The notes beneath the pieces were generated by a model. That model ran no database searches. It worked only from the letters and a program-made list of their open reading frames with translations, and had not been told where the DNA came from. A stretch of DNA of 64,000 nt from Rana temporaria (Eukaryota; Chordata; Amphibia; Anura; Ranidae): the NCBI RefSeq assembly GCF_905171775.1, contig NC_053491.1, forward strand, positions 139,423,983 to 139,487,982, written 5' to 3'. A program made the position numbers and the translations under genes. Shown here piece after piece: positions 22,226 to 33,639 of the stretch; the first letter of the stretch is position 1, and each line of letters begins with the position of its first letter.

Positions 22226-25200
22226 TTAATTTTTATGAAGGTCAGTCGATCGAGAGGAGAGGCGCACCCTGTGATCGGTCACAAAGTCTCCAGCAGCACT
22301 GAATGTGCGTTCTGAAAGAACGCTGGATGCAGGACAAGCCAGTAGCTCAATTGCGTACTGTGCAAGCTCTGGCCAGTGATCCATCCTCAAGATCCAGTAA
22401 GCCAGAGGATTTTCGCTGGGAAAGGTGTCCAAGTCTGATCTTGCCCCTAGGTATTCCCACACCATGTAAAACAGACGCTGGCGATGGTTGCTGGAACCGG
22501 TCATACCTTGGGGCTGCGGACTAAACAATTGTCTGAACGAATCGGTCAGACAGCCACCTTCTCCAGCGCTGTGACTGACCGAAGCCTCAGCAACACGTTG
22601 TCCAGGACCAGGATTTGGTAACCCCCCAGTCTCTGGGAACGCGTAGCACAGACCTTTCTGCAAGGCCTCCCGAAGATTTTTTTGATCTTCTGTTCCCTCT
22701 GCGACGGCAAGAAAAGGTATGCAACCTTACTCTTGTAACGTGGATCAAGGAGAGTTGTCAGCCAGTAACGATCCCTCTCCTTGATACCACAAATACAAGG
22801 ATCCTTACGCAGGCTTTGCAGGATCAGGGAGGCCATGCAGCGTATGTTTGTTGAGGCATTGGGTGCAGAGTCCTCTGGGTCACTGAGGACGACAGGATCC
22901 ACAGCCACCACATCCCAGCCACGTACAAGTCCATGGGTTCCTTGAGACAGTAATTAATCCCTTGAAGACTGCTGCTGAGTGCTAGGCTCCACCTCCATGC
23001 TGACACAATCCTCCTCCTCCTCCTCATATTGTTCCTGTGTTATAGGTGGGCAAGCAGGACCACTGTCTGGATAAAGGGGGCCTTGAGAGGTAAGGAAGTC
23101 CTCCTCTTCCTACCTCTGTTCTGCCTCAAGGGCCCTGTCCATTATTCCATGTGGCGTGTGCTCCAACATGTGAATAAGAGGGATAGTCTCACTGATGCAT
23201 GCACTGTCACTGCTCACCATCCTCGTGGCCTCCTCAAATGGTGACAGGACAGTGCATGCATCCCTGATCAAGGCCCACTGGCGTGGGGAAAAAAACCCAA
23301 GCTCCCCTGAGCCAGTTCTGCTGCCATATTGGCAGAGATACTCAATGATGGCCCTCTGCTGCGTGTGCAGCCGCTGCAGCATGGCCAATGTAAAGTTCCA
23401 CCTGGTGGGCATGTCACAGATTAGGCGGTTCTTGGGCAGGTTGGATTCCCTTTGGAGGTCTGTCAGCCGAGCACTGGCATTATATAACCTTCGGAAATGC
23501 ACACAGACTTTCCTGGCCTGCTTTAGGACATCCTGTAAGCCCGGGTACCTGCCCAAGAACCGCTGCACCACCAAATTAAGGACATGAGCAAAACAGGGCA
23601 AATGGGTCAGTTGTCCCTGTCGCAGGGCAGAGAGGATGTTGGTGCCATTGTTCGCAAACCACCATTCCTGGCTTAAGCTGGCGTGGCATCAACCACCTCT
23701 GAGCCTGCCCCTGCAGAGCTGACAGAACCTCTGCCCCAGTGTGGCTCCTGTCTCCCAAGCACACCAGCTCAAGCACCGCATGGCATCTCTTTGCCTGCAT
23801 TCCTGCGTAGCCCCTCGAACGCCTACGGAGCACCGCTGGTTCCGAGGACACATCAGCACAGGAAGAGGCCACAGAGGAAGAAGAGGAGGGGGTGGAGGAG
23901 AGAGGTGTGTCACAACCAGTAGTAGTATTTTGGAGGCGTGGTGGCGAAACAACCTCCAACACTACTGTACCTTGCCCTATGTCCTTCCCAGCTGCCAGCA
24001 GAGTCACCCAATGCGCCGTGAAAGATAGGTAACGACCCTGTCCATGCCTGCTGGACCATGAGTCAGTGGTAATATGCACCCTACCACTGACCGCCCTGTC
24101 CAGCGAGGCATGGACATTGCCTTCCACATGCCGGTAGCGAGCCGGAATCGCCTTCCGTGACGTGGCGTTTGGGAATTTGCCACTGAGGTACCGCACATTC
24201 CACAAACTCACGGAAGGGGGCAGAATCTACCAACTGAAAAGGCAGAAGTTGAAGTGCTAGCAATTTAGCTAAGCTAGCATTCAACCGCTGGGCATGTGGA
24301 TGGCTGGGAGAGAACTTCTTTTGGCGCTGCAGCAGCTGGGGCAGGGAAATTTGCCTGGTACAATCTGCCATCGGTGTACCCATAGTATATTGCCCGCATG
24401 TACTAGGCTGTGACACACCTAATTCTACACCTTCAGTCCTATCAGTGCAGGCTTCAGAGAGGACTGAGGGTATAGTGGGGTTGGAGATCCCAGCTGATGA
24501 GGGGCAAGGGGAGTTCCACTTTGTTCTTTGGTGTGGGTCTTTGAGGTATGCTTGCCAACGAACTGCATGGCAGGTCAACATATGTCTGGTCAAGCATGTG
24601 GTGCCCAAGCGGGTGATGTTTTGGCCACACGAGATACGCTTGAGACATATGTTGCAAACAGCAACGGTGCGATCTGATGCACTCGTCTCAAAAAAGGCCC
24701 ACACCAAAGATGTTTTGGAATAACGTTGAGACACAGCTGCGCCCTGCACATGCGTAGCTCTGTGTTGTAATGCAGTCGGTGTGCTGCCCTTAAGCTGGCC
24801 CCTGGAGGGCATCCTGCCTCGTTGGAGATGTGCCTGTGCCTCCTCCTCCTCCTCCTCCTCTCTCCTATCAGGCACCCACGTAGAGTCAGTGACCTTATCA
24901 TCCCCTCCCTCCTCATCACTGTCGAAAACCTGGCAGTATGCTGCAGCTGGGGGAACATGACTGCCAGATTGCTGTCCTTCTTGGGCACCCCCTCTCTCTG
25001 GGCTCACTTTACTGCCTTCATTTATCTGTGTACCATCATCGGAGCCTTCAAAACGCTGCGCATCCTCATGCAGCATGTACCCAACACTGTGTTCAAACAG
25101 TTTGGGGGACACCTCAGGAGGACATGGTGGGGCTAGGAAAGGAGTTAGTGATGCCATTGAGCAGAGGGAAGAGGACGCCTTGGCAGCTACTTTGCCAGAC

Positions 25201-25262
25201 AAAGTAACCTCAGCCTGGGTGAGAGAGAGGATGAGGAGGATGAGGACGGCTTGGTCATTCAC
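22226..25262 (-). pseudogene. hAT-family transposase (ZBED-type), multiply frameshifted
   Basis: Four overlapping minus-strand frames add up to one hAT transposase. 25262-24081 holds an acidic leader and a BED zinc finger (about residues 185-232: SLVWAFFE, CNIC, then TRHMLTCH). 24211-23576 has ITTDSWSSRHGQGRYLSFTAHW, a typical hAT core motif. 23601-23110 has CFAHVLNLVV and PTRWN. 22911-22226 has LLDPRYKSKVAYLF and the dimerisation tail CPASSVLSERTFSAAG. Frame changes near 24205, 23590, 23110 and 22600, plus a stop-rich gap (23027-23110), make it inactive. It is related to ZBED1/ZBED4-type transposases but is not a host ZBED gene, since it lacks an intact frame. Confidence 0.88.
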
Positions 25263-25454
25263 TCTACCAAGTCTTCTGCATGTTGAGGCTCAACATGACC
25301 AGCTCCCGAAAACAAGGACGAGTGTGTCCAATGGCCACGTGCTGATGAGGATGCACCGTGTCCACGACCAGCACTGTTGCCTCTAGACACAGAGCCTGCT
25401 TGCCTCGTGACTCTCTGCCTCTCCTTGTTGTCCTTCCAGACATTATAATGGCCT

Positions 25455-27302
25455 GCAGAGCACACATGCACTACACACCAAGTAGCTTTATGTGCAAACT
25501 ACAGAGCACACACCAAGTAGCTTTATGTGCAAACTACAGAGCACACGTGCAGTACACACCAAGTAGCTTTATGTGCAAACTACAGAGCACACGTGCAGTA
25601 CACACCAAGTAACTTTATGTGCAAAGTACAGAGCACACATGCAGTACACACCAAGTAGCTTTAGGTGCAAACTACAGAGCACAAGTGCAGTACACACCAA
25701 GTAGCTTTATGTGCAAACTACAGAGCACACATGCAGTACACATCAAGTAGCTTTATGTGCAAACTACAGAGCACAAGTGCAGTACACACCAAGTATGTTT
25801 AGGTGCAAACTATAAAGCACAAGTGCAGTACACACCAAGTAGGTTTAGGTGCAAACTATAGAGCACAAGTGCAGTACACATCAAGTAGGTTTAGGTGCAA
25901 ACTACAGAGCACAAGTGCAGTACACACCAAGTAGCTTTAGGTGCAAACTACAGAGCACACATGCAGTACACACCAAGTAGCTTAATGTGCAAACTACAGA
26001 GCACAAGTGCAGTACACACCAAGTAGGTTTAGGTGCAAACTATAAAGCACAAGTGCAGTACACACCAAGTAGGTTTAGGTGCAAACTATAGAGCACAAGT
26101 GCAGTACACATCAAGTAGGTTTAGGTGCAAACTATAGAGCACAAGTGCAGTAAACACCAAGTAGGTTTAGGTGCAAACTACAGAGCACACTTGCAGTATA
26201 CACTAAGTAGGTTTAGGTGCAAACTATAGAGCACAAGTGCAGTACACACCAAGTAGGTTTAGGTGCAAACTACAGAGCACAAGTGCAGTAAACACCAAGT
26301 AGGTTTAGGTGCAAACTACAGAGCACACTTGCAGTATACACTAAGTAGGTTTAGGTGAAAACTACAGAGCACAAGTGCAGTACACACCAAGTAGGTTTAG
26401 GTGCAAACTATAAAGCACAAGTGCAGTAAACACCAAGTAGGTTTAGGTGCAAACTACAGAGCACACTTGCAGTATACACTAAGTAGGTTTAGGTGCAAAC
26501 TACAGAGCACAAGTGCAGTACACACCAAGTAGGTTTAGGTGCAAACAATAGAGCACAAGTGCAGTACACACCAAGTAGGTTTAGGTGCAAACTATAGAGC
26601 ACAAGTGCAGTAAACACCAAGTAGGTTTAGGTGCAAACTACAGAGCACACTTGCAGTATACACTAAGTAGGTTTAGGTGCAAACTACAGAGCACAAGTGC
26701 AGTACACACCAAGTAGGTTTAGGTGCAAACAATAGAGCACAAGTGCAGTACACACCAAGTAGGTTTAGGTGCAAACTATAGAGCACAAGTGCAGTAAACA
26801 CCAAGTAAGTTTAGGTGCAAACTACAGAGCACACTTGCAGTATACACTAAGTAGGTTTAGGTGCAAACTACAGAGCACAAGTGCAGTACACACCAAGTAG
26901 GTTTAGGTGCAAACTATAGAGCACAAGTGCAGTAAACACCAAGTAGGTTTAGGTGCAAACTATAGAGCACACTTTCAGTATACACTAAGTAGGTTTAGGT
27001 GCAAACTACAGAGCACAAGTGCAGTACACACCAAGTAGGTTTAGGTGCAAACTATAGAGCACAAGTACAGTAAACACCAAGTAGGTTTAGGTGCAAACTA
27101 CAGAGCACACTTGCAGTATACACTAAGTAGGTTTAGGTGCAAACTACAGAGAACAAGTGCAGTACACACCAAGTAGGTTTAGGTGCAAACTACAGAGCAC
27201 ACTTGCAGTATACACTAAGTAGGTTTAGGTGCAAACTACAGAGCACAAGTGAAGTACACACCAAGTAGCTTTAGGTGCAAACTAAAGAGCACACGGGCAA
27301 TA
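25455..27302. repeat. 46-bp minisatellite with higher-order structure (about 40 units)
   Basis: The unit is 'agagcacaagtgcagtac' plus 'acaccaagtaggtttagg' plus 'tgcaaactac', period 46 bp. The first third uses 'agctttatgtg' variants, the rest 'aggtttaggtg'. In the right two thirds three variants (acaagtgcagtaCacacc, acaagtgcagtaAacacc, acttgcagtaTacact) recur in order, giving 138-bp and sometimes 184-bp higher-order units. It abuts the 5' side of the hAT transposase gene. Confidence 0.95.
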
Positions 27303-27379
27303 CAACACGTGAGAATACTGCAGCTAGCACAATCAACTGCCTGACAAATTAGGAAGAACTGATCTAGCTAAACTATACA

Positions 27380-27507
27380 GGCCCGGATTCAGATAGCAGT
27401 TACGACGGCGTATCTCCGGATACGCTGTCGTAACTCTGAGTTGCGGGGTCGTATCGATGCGACTGATTCATAGAATCAGTTACGCATAGATTTCCCTAAG
27501 ATCCGAC
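27380..27507. mobile_element. Harbinger-type MITE end fragment
   Basis: It begins GGCCCGGATTCAGATAGC and carries the 'tacgacggcgtatctcc' and 'gactgattcatagaatcagt' motifs, as at 29125 and 51734. It stops at 27507 against the next MITE. Confidence 0.75.
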
Positions 27508-27818
27508 CGAGCAGGGGGGGGCGAGCAGGAGGGTCAGGATGCTCTCTACTTTGCAGATAGAGAAAGGAGCTATGTGTTAGTGGGCGTCCTGACACTCCTG
27601 CTCGCCCCCTCCCCCCTCAAGAGGCTTTCTCCACACCAGGGAGAAAGCCTCCCATTACTGCATGTAATTACAGACAGAAGAACAGGAAGTGAGGATTTCT
27701 CAGAAGAAATAAGGACATTTAAAAGCAAAATCGAAGGATGAGGTAAGTGAAGAAGGACTGCACTAAGGTAAAAGAAGCTATTTAGGGAAACAAAAAATTA
27801 CCTTTACAATCCTTTTAA
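27508..27818. mobile_element. Fragment of the TTAA palindromic MITE
   Basis: It matches the right two thirds of the 14384-14887 element, including the 'gcgagcagg' centre and the terminal 'cctttacaatccttttaa' with TTAA at 27815-27818. The left arm is missing. Confidence 0.75.
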
Positions 27819-28560
27819 GCTGGAATTCCACTTTAAGCTTTCACAATAAAGTATGCATTTTCTCCATGGTAATTAGAATAAACAATTTAGATCACTCTTT
27901 ATCATATCCTATTCATAACATATATTTTGTTATGAATGACTCTGAATTTTAATCAAAGAATAAAGGCTGTAAAGCTGCTACTTGTATGTGTAGAAGCTGT
28001 ACTATATTTAGAGACAGCTTCACTTTTCACCTCACACTTCCTGCGCTCCCTCGTCACCAGCACGTGCCATGGACTTGTTCATGCATTGTACTGGCAAAGG
28101 GGAAATATGGAAGGATTTTATGACAACAGTGGGTTTAGTACTGTTATGACATCTTTATGGAGACAACCATCATTATATATGTGCTGGTCCTTCTTTACAC
28201 CCCTTTAATTGCATGATGGTACTGTATGCTCTTACACAGTTGCATGCAACGCTTTAAGCAGAACACAGTGACCATTTGCAGTTAGCAGGTTAAGCCAGGA
28301 GAGCTGATCAAACGCTTCCTTGCTATCAGCTTCCTCTGTGATGTGCCTTGCTTAAGGGAAGCTGTGGATTTTCTCAGTGATGTTATATGATGAAAACGCA
28401 TCCTTGGTATTCCTTTAGACATGCACAACGTATTCTGATCTCTGCCAGCCACATGGTGGAGCAATGCTCGGTGATAATCCACTGGTTCTTAAAGGATAAG
28501 TTCACCTTTGTAATAAAATGCAGCCAAGGGACCCCAGCACTTAAAAAAAAAATAATGGCG
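27819..28560. other. Unassigned sequence, no gene
   Basis: AT-rich with scattered short open frames and no protein motif. 28490-28530 ('cttaaaggataagttcacctttg') resembles the edge of a TTAA-type repeat but no partner end was found. Confidence 0.4.
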
Positions 28561-28691
28561 TACAGTAAAACCTTGGATTGTGAGCATAATTTGTTCCAAA
28601 AACATGCTTGTAATCCAAAGCACTTGTATATCAAAGTGACTTTTCCCATAAGAAATAATGGAAACTCAAATGACTAATTCCACAATTTAGG

Positions 28692-28946
28692 CCCCTTACA
28701 CATTGGAACGCGGTCGGCAGCGGCTATTTTTAGAGGCACTTTAACGTCCGATTTGCGGAGGTATTCGGCAGCTAGCGGGGCTCTTAACCCCCGCTAGGGG
28801 CTGAAAAAGGGTTAAAACCACCCGCAAAGCACCACTGCAGTGGCACTTTGCCGGCGGCATGGCCGCGGTGCCCATTCATTTCAATGGGCAAGAGCGGTGG
28901 AGGAGCGGTATACACACCGCTTCTTCACCGCTCCAAAGATTCTGCT
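28692..28946. mobile_element. Half of a CCCTTACACAT-type MITE
   Basis: It starts GGCCCCTTACACATTGGAAC and includes 'cattcatttcaatgggca' and 'caccgctccaaagattctgc', shared with 48715-48830 and 51045-51115. The other half is missing. The following AT-rich stretch to 29121 is unassigned. Confidence 0.7.
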
Positions 28947-29124
28947 TGCAGAACATTTTTTTATGTCCAAAATACAAACAATAAAAATAAGGATTTTCAA
29001 AAAGATAGGGCTCATCAGAGCAGTTCCTCCAAAGTCGTAGATATTGACCTGTTGGTATCGCTCTGATGACATGCTCAGAATGTGCACTGTCCCTCTGTAA
29101 CAGTGCATTCATTCCCAGTAGTTA

Positions 29125-29803
29125 GGGCCAGATTCACAAAAGAGATACGACGGCGTATCTCCTGATACGCCGTCGTATCTCTGTTTCTAACTATGCGACT
29201 GATTCATAGAATCAGTTACGCATAGCTAGCCCTAAGATCCGACAGGTGTAATTGAATTACACCGTCGGATCCTAGGATGCAATACCTCGGCCGCCACTGG
29301 GGGGAGTTTGCGTCGTAAACCAGCGTCGGGTATGCAAATTAGCAGTTACGGCGGATCCACAAAGGTTTTTCCCGTCGTTACGTCGTCGCAAGTTTTAGAT
29401 TCCCGTCGCAAAGATAGGGCGCCTTTAATATGGTGTAAAAGTACTCCACCATGTTAAAGTATGCCCGTCTTTCCCGCATCGCTTTTGAATTTTTTTTTTC
29501 CCGGCGTAAGTACGTTACGCACGCTGCGATTCTCAAAACGTCGGCGCGTCGTAATTTCGCGCAAAGCACGTCGGGAAAATTGCGACCGGAGCATGCGCAG
29601 TACGTCCGGCGCGGGAGCGCGCCAAATTTAAATGGTACCCGCCCCATTTGAATTGGCCCGCCTTGCGCTGGACGTGTTTACGATACACCGCCGCAAATTT
29701 CCAGGTAAGTGCTTTGTGGATCGGGCACTAAAACTGAAAACTTGCGGCGGTGTAACGTAAACGGGTTACGTTGCGCTGCGCCGCAGCTATGTGAATCTGG
29801 CCC
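29125..29803 (-). mobile_element. Harbinger-type MITE with TTA duplication
   Basis: Ends GGGCCAGATTCACAAA / GTGAATCTGGCCC, flanked by TTA (29122-29124, 29804-29806). It is full of 'acgtcgtcgca' and 'cgacggcgtatc' motifs. It is the reverse-orientation relative of 30166-30854. Confidence 0.88.
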
Positions 29804-29818
29804 TTAGTTTCCAAAATA

Positions 29819-30058
29819 GACAAATTTTCTCACCGCTCCAGGTGAGCCCCGTAGGCAATCAAGGGCTGTTGAACCACCAAGGTGCTGGCAATGCTATTGA
29901 TAGCAACAATGAAAAGGACGAAGACTGGACAGCCGCACTCCAAAATCACTTAAAAAAGAGATGTCTTTTTATTTTTCAACTGTACATACAGTCACTGCAA
30001 ACCAACAACATACAGTATGGCCGACGCGTTTCGCACTGGCAGTCAGTGCTTAGTCATG
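29819..30058 (-). mobile_element. Short retroelement-like insertion with hammerhead-like motif
   Basis: The 240-bp insert has no terminal inverted repeats and is bracketed by a 41-bp direct repeat. On the minus strand it starts with a hammerhead-like motif (30059-30019), then an A-rich 'gaaaaataaaaagacatc' stretch, then unique sequence. Long, variable-length target duplications and hammerhead ribozymes are known from Penelope-like elements and retrozymes. The assignment is inference. Confidence 0.5.
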
Positions 30059-30059
30059 G
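30019..30059 (-). ncRNA. Hammerhead-ribozyme-like motif (degenerate core)
   Basis: On the minus strand a perfect 6-bp stem GCACTG / CAGTGC is followed directly by CGAAACGCGTCGG, the GAAAC box and stem III expected of hammerheads. The stem is preceded by CCATGACTAA where CUGAUGA is expected. U4-G5-A6 are present, but positions C3 and G8 look changed, so activity is doubtful. Confidence 0.4.
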
Positions 30060-30165
30060 CGCCGCAGCTTTGTGAATCTGGCCCTTAGTTTCCAAAATAA
30101 GCCTGTAGAAATCATCCCCTCTTCATCTTTCACAATAGTTAGGTCCTATAAAGGTAGAGACCTAT

Positions 30166-30854
30166 GGGCCAGATTCACGTAGAAGTGTGGCGGCGTAACG
30201 TATCTTAGATACGTTACACCGCCGCAAGTTTTCATCGCAAGTGCCTGATTCACAAAGCACTTGCAATGAAAACCTACGCTGGCGGCCTCCGGCGTAAGCC
30301 CGCGTAATTTAAATGGGCGTGTGCCATTTAAATTATGCGCGCTCCCGCGCCGGACCTACTGCGCATGCTCCGTTTCGAAATTCCCACCGTGCTTTGCGCG
30401 AAGTAACGTCATTTTTTCGAACGGCGACGTGCGTAGCGTACTTCCGTATTCCTGGACGTCTTACGCAAACTACGTGAATTTTTACATTTCGACGCGGGAA
30501 CGACGGCCATACTTTATACAGCACATACGTGTGCTGTGTAAAGTTAGGGCACCCAAACGACGACTAAATTTGCGACGGGAAACTAGACTAGCAGCGACGT
30601 AGCGAATGCGAAAAACCGTCGTGGATCGCCGTAACTTCTAATTTGCATACCCGACGCTGGTTTACGACGCAAACTCCCCCCAGCGGCGGCCGCGGCACTG
30701 CATCCTAAGATCCGACAGTGTAAAACAATTACACCTGTCGGATCTTAGGGCTATCTATGCGTAACTGATTCTATGAATCAGTCGCATAGATACTCTGAGA
30801 GATACAACGGAGTATCTGAGATACTCCGTCGTATCTCCTTTGTGAATCTGGCCC
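30166..30854 (+). mobile_element. Harbinger-type MITE
   Basis: Ends GGGCCAGATTCACG / GTGAATCTGGCCC, flanked by TAT on the left (30163-30165) and CAT on the right (one apparent change). The interior matches 3325-3865 in the same orientation and 29125-29803 in the other. Confidence 0.85.
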
Positions 30855-31265
30855 CATGATCCCAATCAAGGGTGAAGTTGAGGTTCAAATCATTCTAATT
30901 CAATAATTTCACAAATTCTAAAAGATCTAATTATTTTGATCATTATGCTGTATGCTTTGTTTCTTTACAGCCATGGATGGATCAGTAGGAGGACATATTG
31001 AAGTGAACCTGTGTTACTGTTGGTGGGGACTGATTGGAGTGAGATTAGCTTTTGGGGTTGATCTACTGGATTTTTACTAATGTGAGTGATTATATGTAAT
31101 TACTAATAGATCCTGGTTACTCCTCCTACCTGATACTATATTGGAGTGTGTCTTTAATAAATGATTATATGGGTGATGTGTGCTCCCTTTGATGCTTCCC
31201 CACAGTCTGTGATGATATAAACGATCCATCCATGCACTTTATTTGTTCAGGTAATGCATGTGTGT
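30855..31265. other. Unassigned sequence
   Basis: AT-rich with no gene. A 'tttctttacagccatgg' motif near 30960-30978 resembles a splice acceptor plus start, but the following frame closes after about 35 codons and matches nothing I know. Confidence 0.35.
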
Positions 31266-31865
31266 GTTTACTAGGGAAGAGCCGAACACCCCCCAGTTTG
31301 GTTCGCACCAGAACATGCGAACAGGCAAAAACATTTTGAACGCGAGAACACGGTTAAAGTCTATGGGACATGGAACATGAACATGTTAATTTTAAAGGTT
31401 AATATACAAGTTATTGTCCTAAAAAGTGTTTGGGGACCTGGGTCCTGCCCCAGGGGACATGTATCAATGCAAAAAAAGTTTTAAAAACTGCAGTTTTTTC
31501 GGGAGGAGTGATTTTAATAATGTTTAAAGTGAAACAATAAAAGTGAAATATTCCTTTAAATTTCGTACCTGGGGGGTGTCTAAAGTATGCATGTAAAGTA
31601 GCGCATGTTTCCCGTGCTTAGAATTGTCCCTGCACAAAGTGTCATTTCTGAAGGAAAAAAAATAATTTAAAACTACTAGTGGCTATTCATGAATTGTCGG
31701 TCCCGGGAATACAGAGAAATGTAATTGAAAAAAATTGCCAATTTTTTCAATTACTTTTATCTGCATTGCCGGGACCCGTCAATTCATTAATAGCGGGAGT
31801 AGTTTTAAATGACCTTTTATTCCTTCAAAAATGAAATTTTGTGCAGGGAACCAAAATAAAAATAA
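31266..31865. repeat. Interspersed repeat with internal palindrome
   Basis: It begins near 'agggaagagccgaacacccc'. 31655-31825 is an imperfect palindrome whose arms share 'tttaaaactact' and 'tcccgg'-type motifs. Part is shared with 17545-17735. Confidence 0.5.
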
Positions 31866-32116
31866 AAAAAAACGGCATGCGCCGTTAAAAAAAAACGTCA
31901 ACAACGCGGGGTCATTTCAAATTTAAATAAAACACGCCCCCAACATCCCTATTTGAATTAGGCGGGCTTACGCCGCCACACATACGTTACGCCGCCGTAA
32001 CTAAGGGTGCAAGTTCTTTCTGCATACAGAACTTGTGCCCAAAGTTACAGCGGCGTAACGTATCGGAGATGCGTTACGCCCGCAGAAAGATGCGCTCATC
32101 TTTCTGAATCCGGGCC
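31866..32116 (+). mobile_element. Right-end fragment of the 51734-52948 MITE family
   Basis: Close match to 52715-52948: 'aaacgcggggtca', 'acacgccc', 'acatacgttacgccgccgta', ending 'ctgaatccgggcc'. The left part is missing. Confidence 0.8.
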
Positions 32117-32377
32117 TGTAGCTCCTGCTGGATTTTGCTTCTAATCCCCTTGTGTAGGCTTCACTTTGAGGATGGACATTTTATGGTTACACAACCTCAC
32201 ATTACTGTAATCTTTTTATATGGACTATAAACTGAAGGACTTATGAATAAATGATTATGGAACTAATCATTTGAGTTTCCATTATTTCTTATGGGGAAAT
32301 TTGCTTTGATATACAATTGCTTTGGATCACAAGCATGTTTCCGGAACGAATTATGCTCACAATCCAAGGTTTTACTG

Positions 32378-33432
32378 TATATGAATGAAGAGTCTTACAT
32401 CAATACTTTCTTGGGGTATCTATTTGAAAATCCCTATTTTTTGTTGTTGTTTTTAAATTGGTTATTGTTTAGAGTGTTAACCTCAGGAAACTTTCACAGA
32501 TTATATTTTTAGTGACCTCCATAGCTTTGGCTGAAGATCTGAGATATGATGCAGGGATCCAATTCACCAAGAAAAAAAAAAAAATTGAGGATTGAACTAA
32601 AGCCTGACATTCATGGTTCGAAATTTGGCCAGTTTAGCAGGGACCAGCCAAATTTTGATGCATGTAAGGGCACTGTGGTTTTACAGAAGTCGATCTACCA
32701 ATGAATTTCTATACAAGCGCCCTGCCAGATTTTCCCTGCTTGAGCTGCACCCTATATCCTGAAATGCTGATCAGTGTATTCTGACGGCGGGAACGTTTTA
32801 ATGCTGTCAGGATAAATAGGTCAGCTGTGAGGATTCGCCCATCCACTTCAAATGTGTGGATGAGGATGAGGGAATCAAGTCAGTTTTTCCGTTCAACTCG
32901 CTGGTTGAATAAGAAAAAACGGACTCATCTATTGGCTGCCATAGAACTGTCTGCTGAAGAGATATTCAAATGAAAAGCAAGCCTAACTATAAATATTCTT
33001 GAAAATGTTCCCTTCCCCTCCTCCTCCTACCTATCTTTCCTAACCTGTATAAAAAAAGATTTGAGTAATTACCTATTTTCAACCCGGTCCAGTCAAATGA
33101 TCCTGCAGCTCTCTGAAAGGCATCATTCAACAGCGGCTGTGACTGACGTCACCCATAGACTACCATGGTCCAGTTATTGATGACACACCCTCCTCTCTCC
33201 TGCAGCCGCCAGTCACTGACATAGGGACTGGACCTGCAGGGTCACATGACTGGACCAGAGTGGATTAAAAACAGGTAAGTACACACATTATTTTTTAATA
33301 CAGGTTAGGTAAAATAGGTAGGAGAAGAGGGGAGGGAATATTTTTAAGGAGTGTTTATATTTAGTTTTTTCTTCCACTTCAATAGTCTTCTTTTGCAGTC
33401 TGCTTTTTTCTAGCATTTATTTTTCAAGCAAC
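32378..33432. other. Unclassified repeats, no gene
   Basis: No coding frame of note. 32950-33370 contains paired AT-rich blocks around a centre with 'ggtccagtca' and 'tgactggaccag' motifs, suggesting an imperfect palindromic MITE of about 400 bp whose ends I could not fix. Confidence 0.4.
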
Positions 33433-33435
33433 TTA

Positions 33436-33636
33436 TGCTCCTTCACACACGATCAGAATTTCCAACGGAAAAAGTCTGATTGGATTTTCCAGATCGTGTG
33501 TAGCCCCATCTGAGTTTTTTCATCGGAAATTCCGATTAATTCCATTGGAGTTTAGATATAGAACATGTTATATTTTTTTCCGTCGGAATTCCGATGTGAT
33601 TTGGCCGGACAAAAGCCTGATCGTGTATACACGGCA
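33436..33636. mobile_element. Small palindromic MITE (ACACACGATC ends)
   Basis: Ends TGCTCCTTCACACACGATC / GATCGTGTATACACGGCA with outer TTA/TAA. The interior holds repeated 'ggaaattccgat' palindromes. It belongs to the GTACACAC-end group. Confidence 0.8.
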
Positions 33637-33639
33637 TAA

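Larger units (their letters stand above)
29778..30099. repeat. 41-bp direct repeats flanking a 240-bp insertion
   Basis: 29778-29818 and 30059-30099 are the same 41 bp with one mismatch ('gcgccgcagct' through 'ccaaaata'). They span the right end of the Harbinger MITE and its TTA, so the repeat is a target duplication made when 29819-30058 inserted. Confidence 0.88.
28563..32377. mobile_element. Pogo/Tigger-like palindromic element split by later insertions
   Basis: The left arm starts CAGTAAAACCTTGGATTGTG (28563-28690). The inverted right arm ends CAATCCAAGGTTTTACTG (about 32230-32377). The arms match over about 120 bp, and both outer ends abut TA. I infer they are the two ends of one element, with the 3.5 kb between them filled mainly by later MITEs (28692-32116). 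Two independent copies in opposite orientation is the alternative. Superfamily is inferred from the CAGT end and TA. Confidence 0.5.

Noticed and set aside
24081..25262. A domesticated host ZBED gene
   Set aside because: The downstream catalytic and dimerisation parts lie in other frames with stops between them, so it is a decayed transposon copy.
25455..27302. CRISPR-like appearance of the 46-bp repeats
   Set aside because: There are no unique spacers; the whole unit repeats. The window is vertebrate DNA.
27380..32116. tRNA-derived SINE or tRNA gene
   Set aside because: I looked for A and B box promoters and cloverleaf-like stretches among these repeats and found none convincing.
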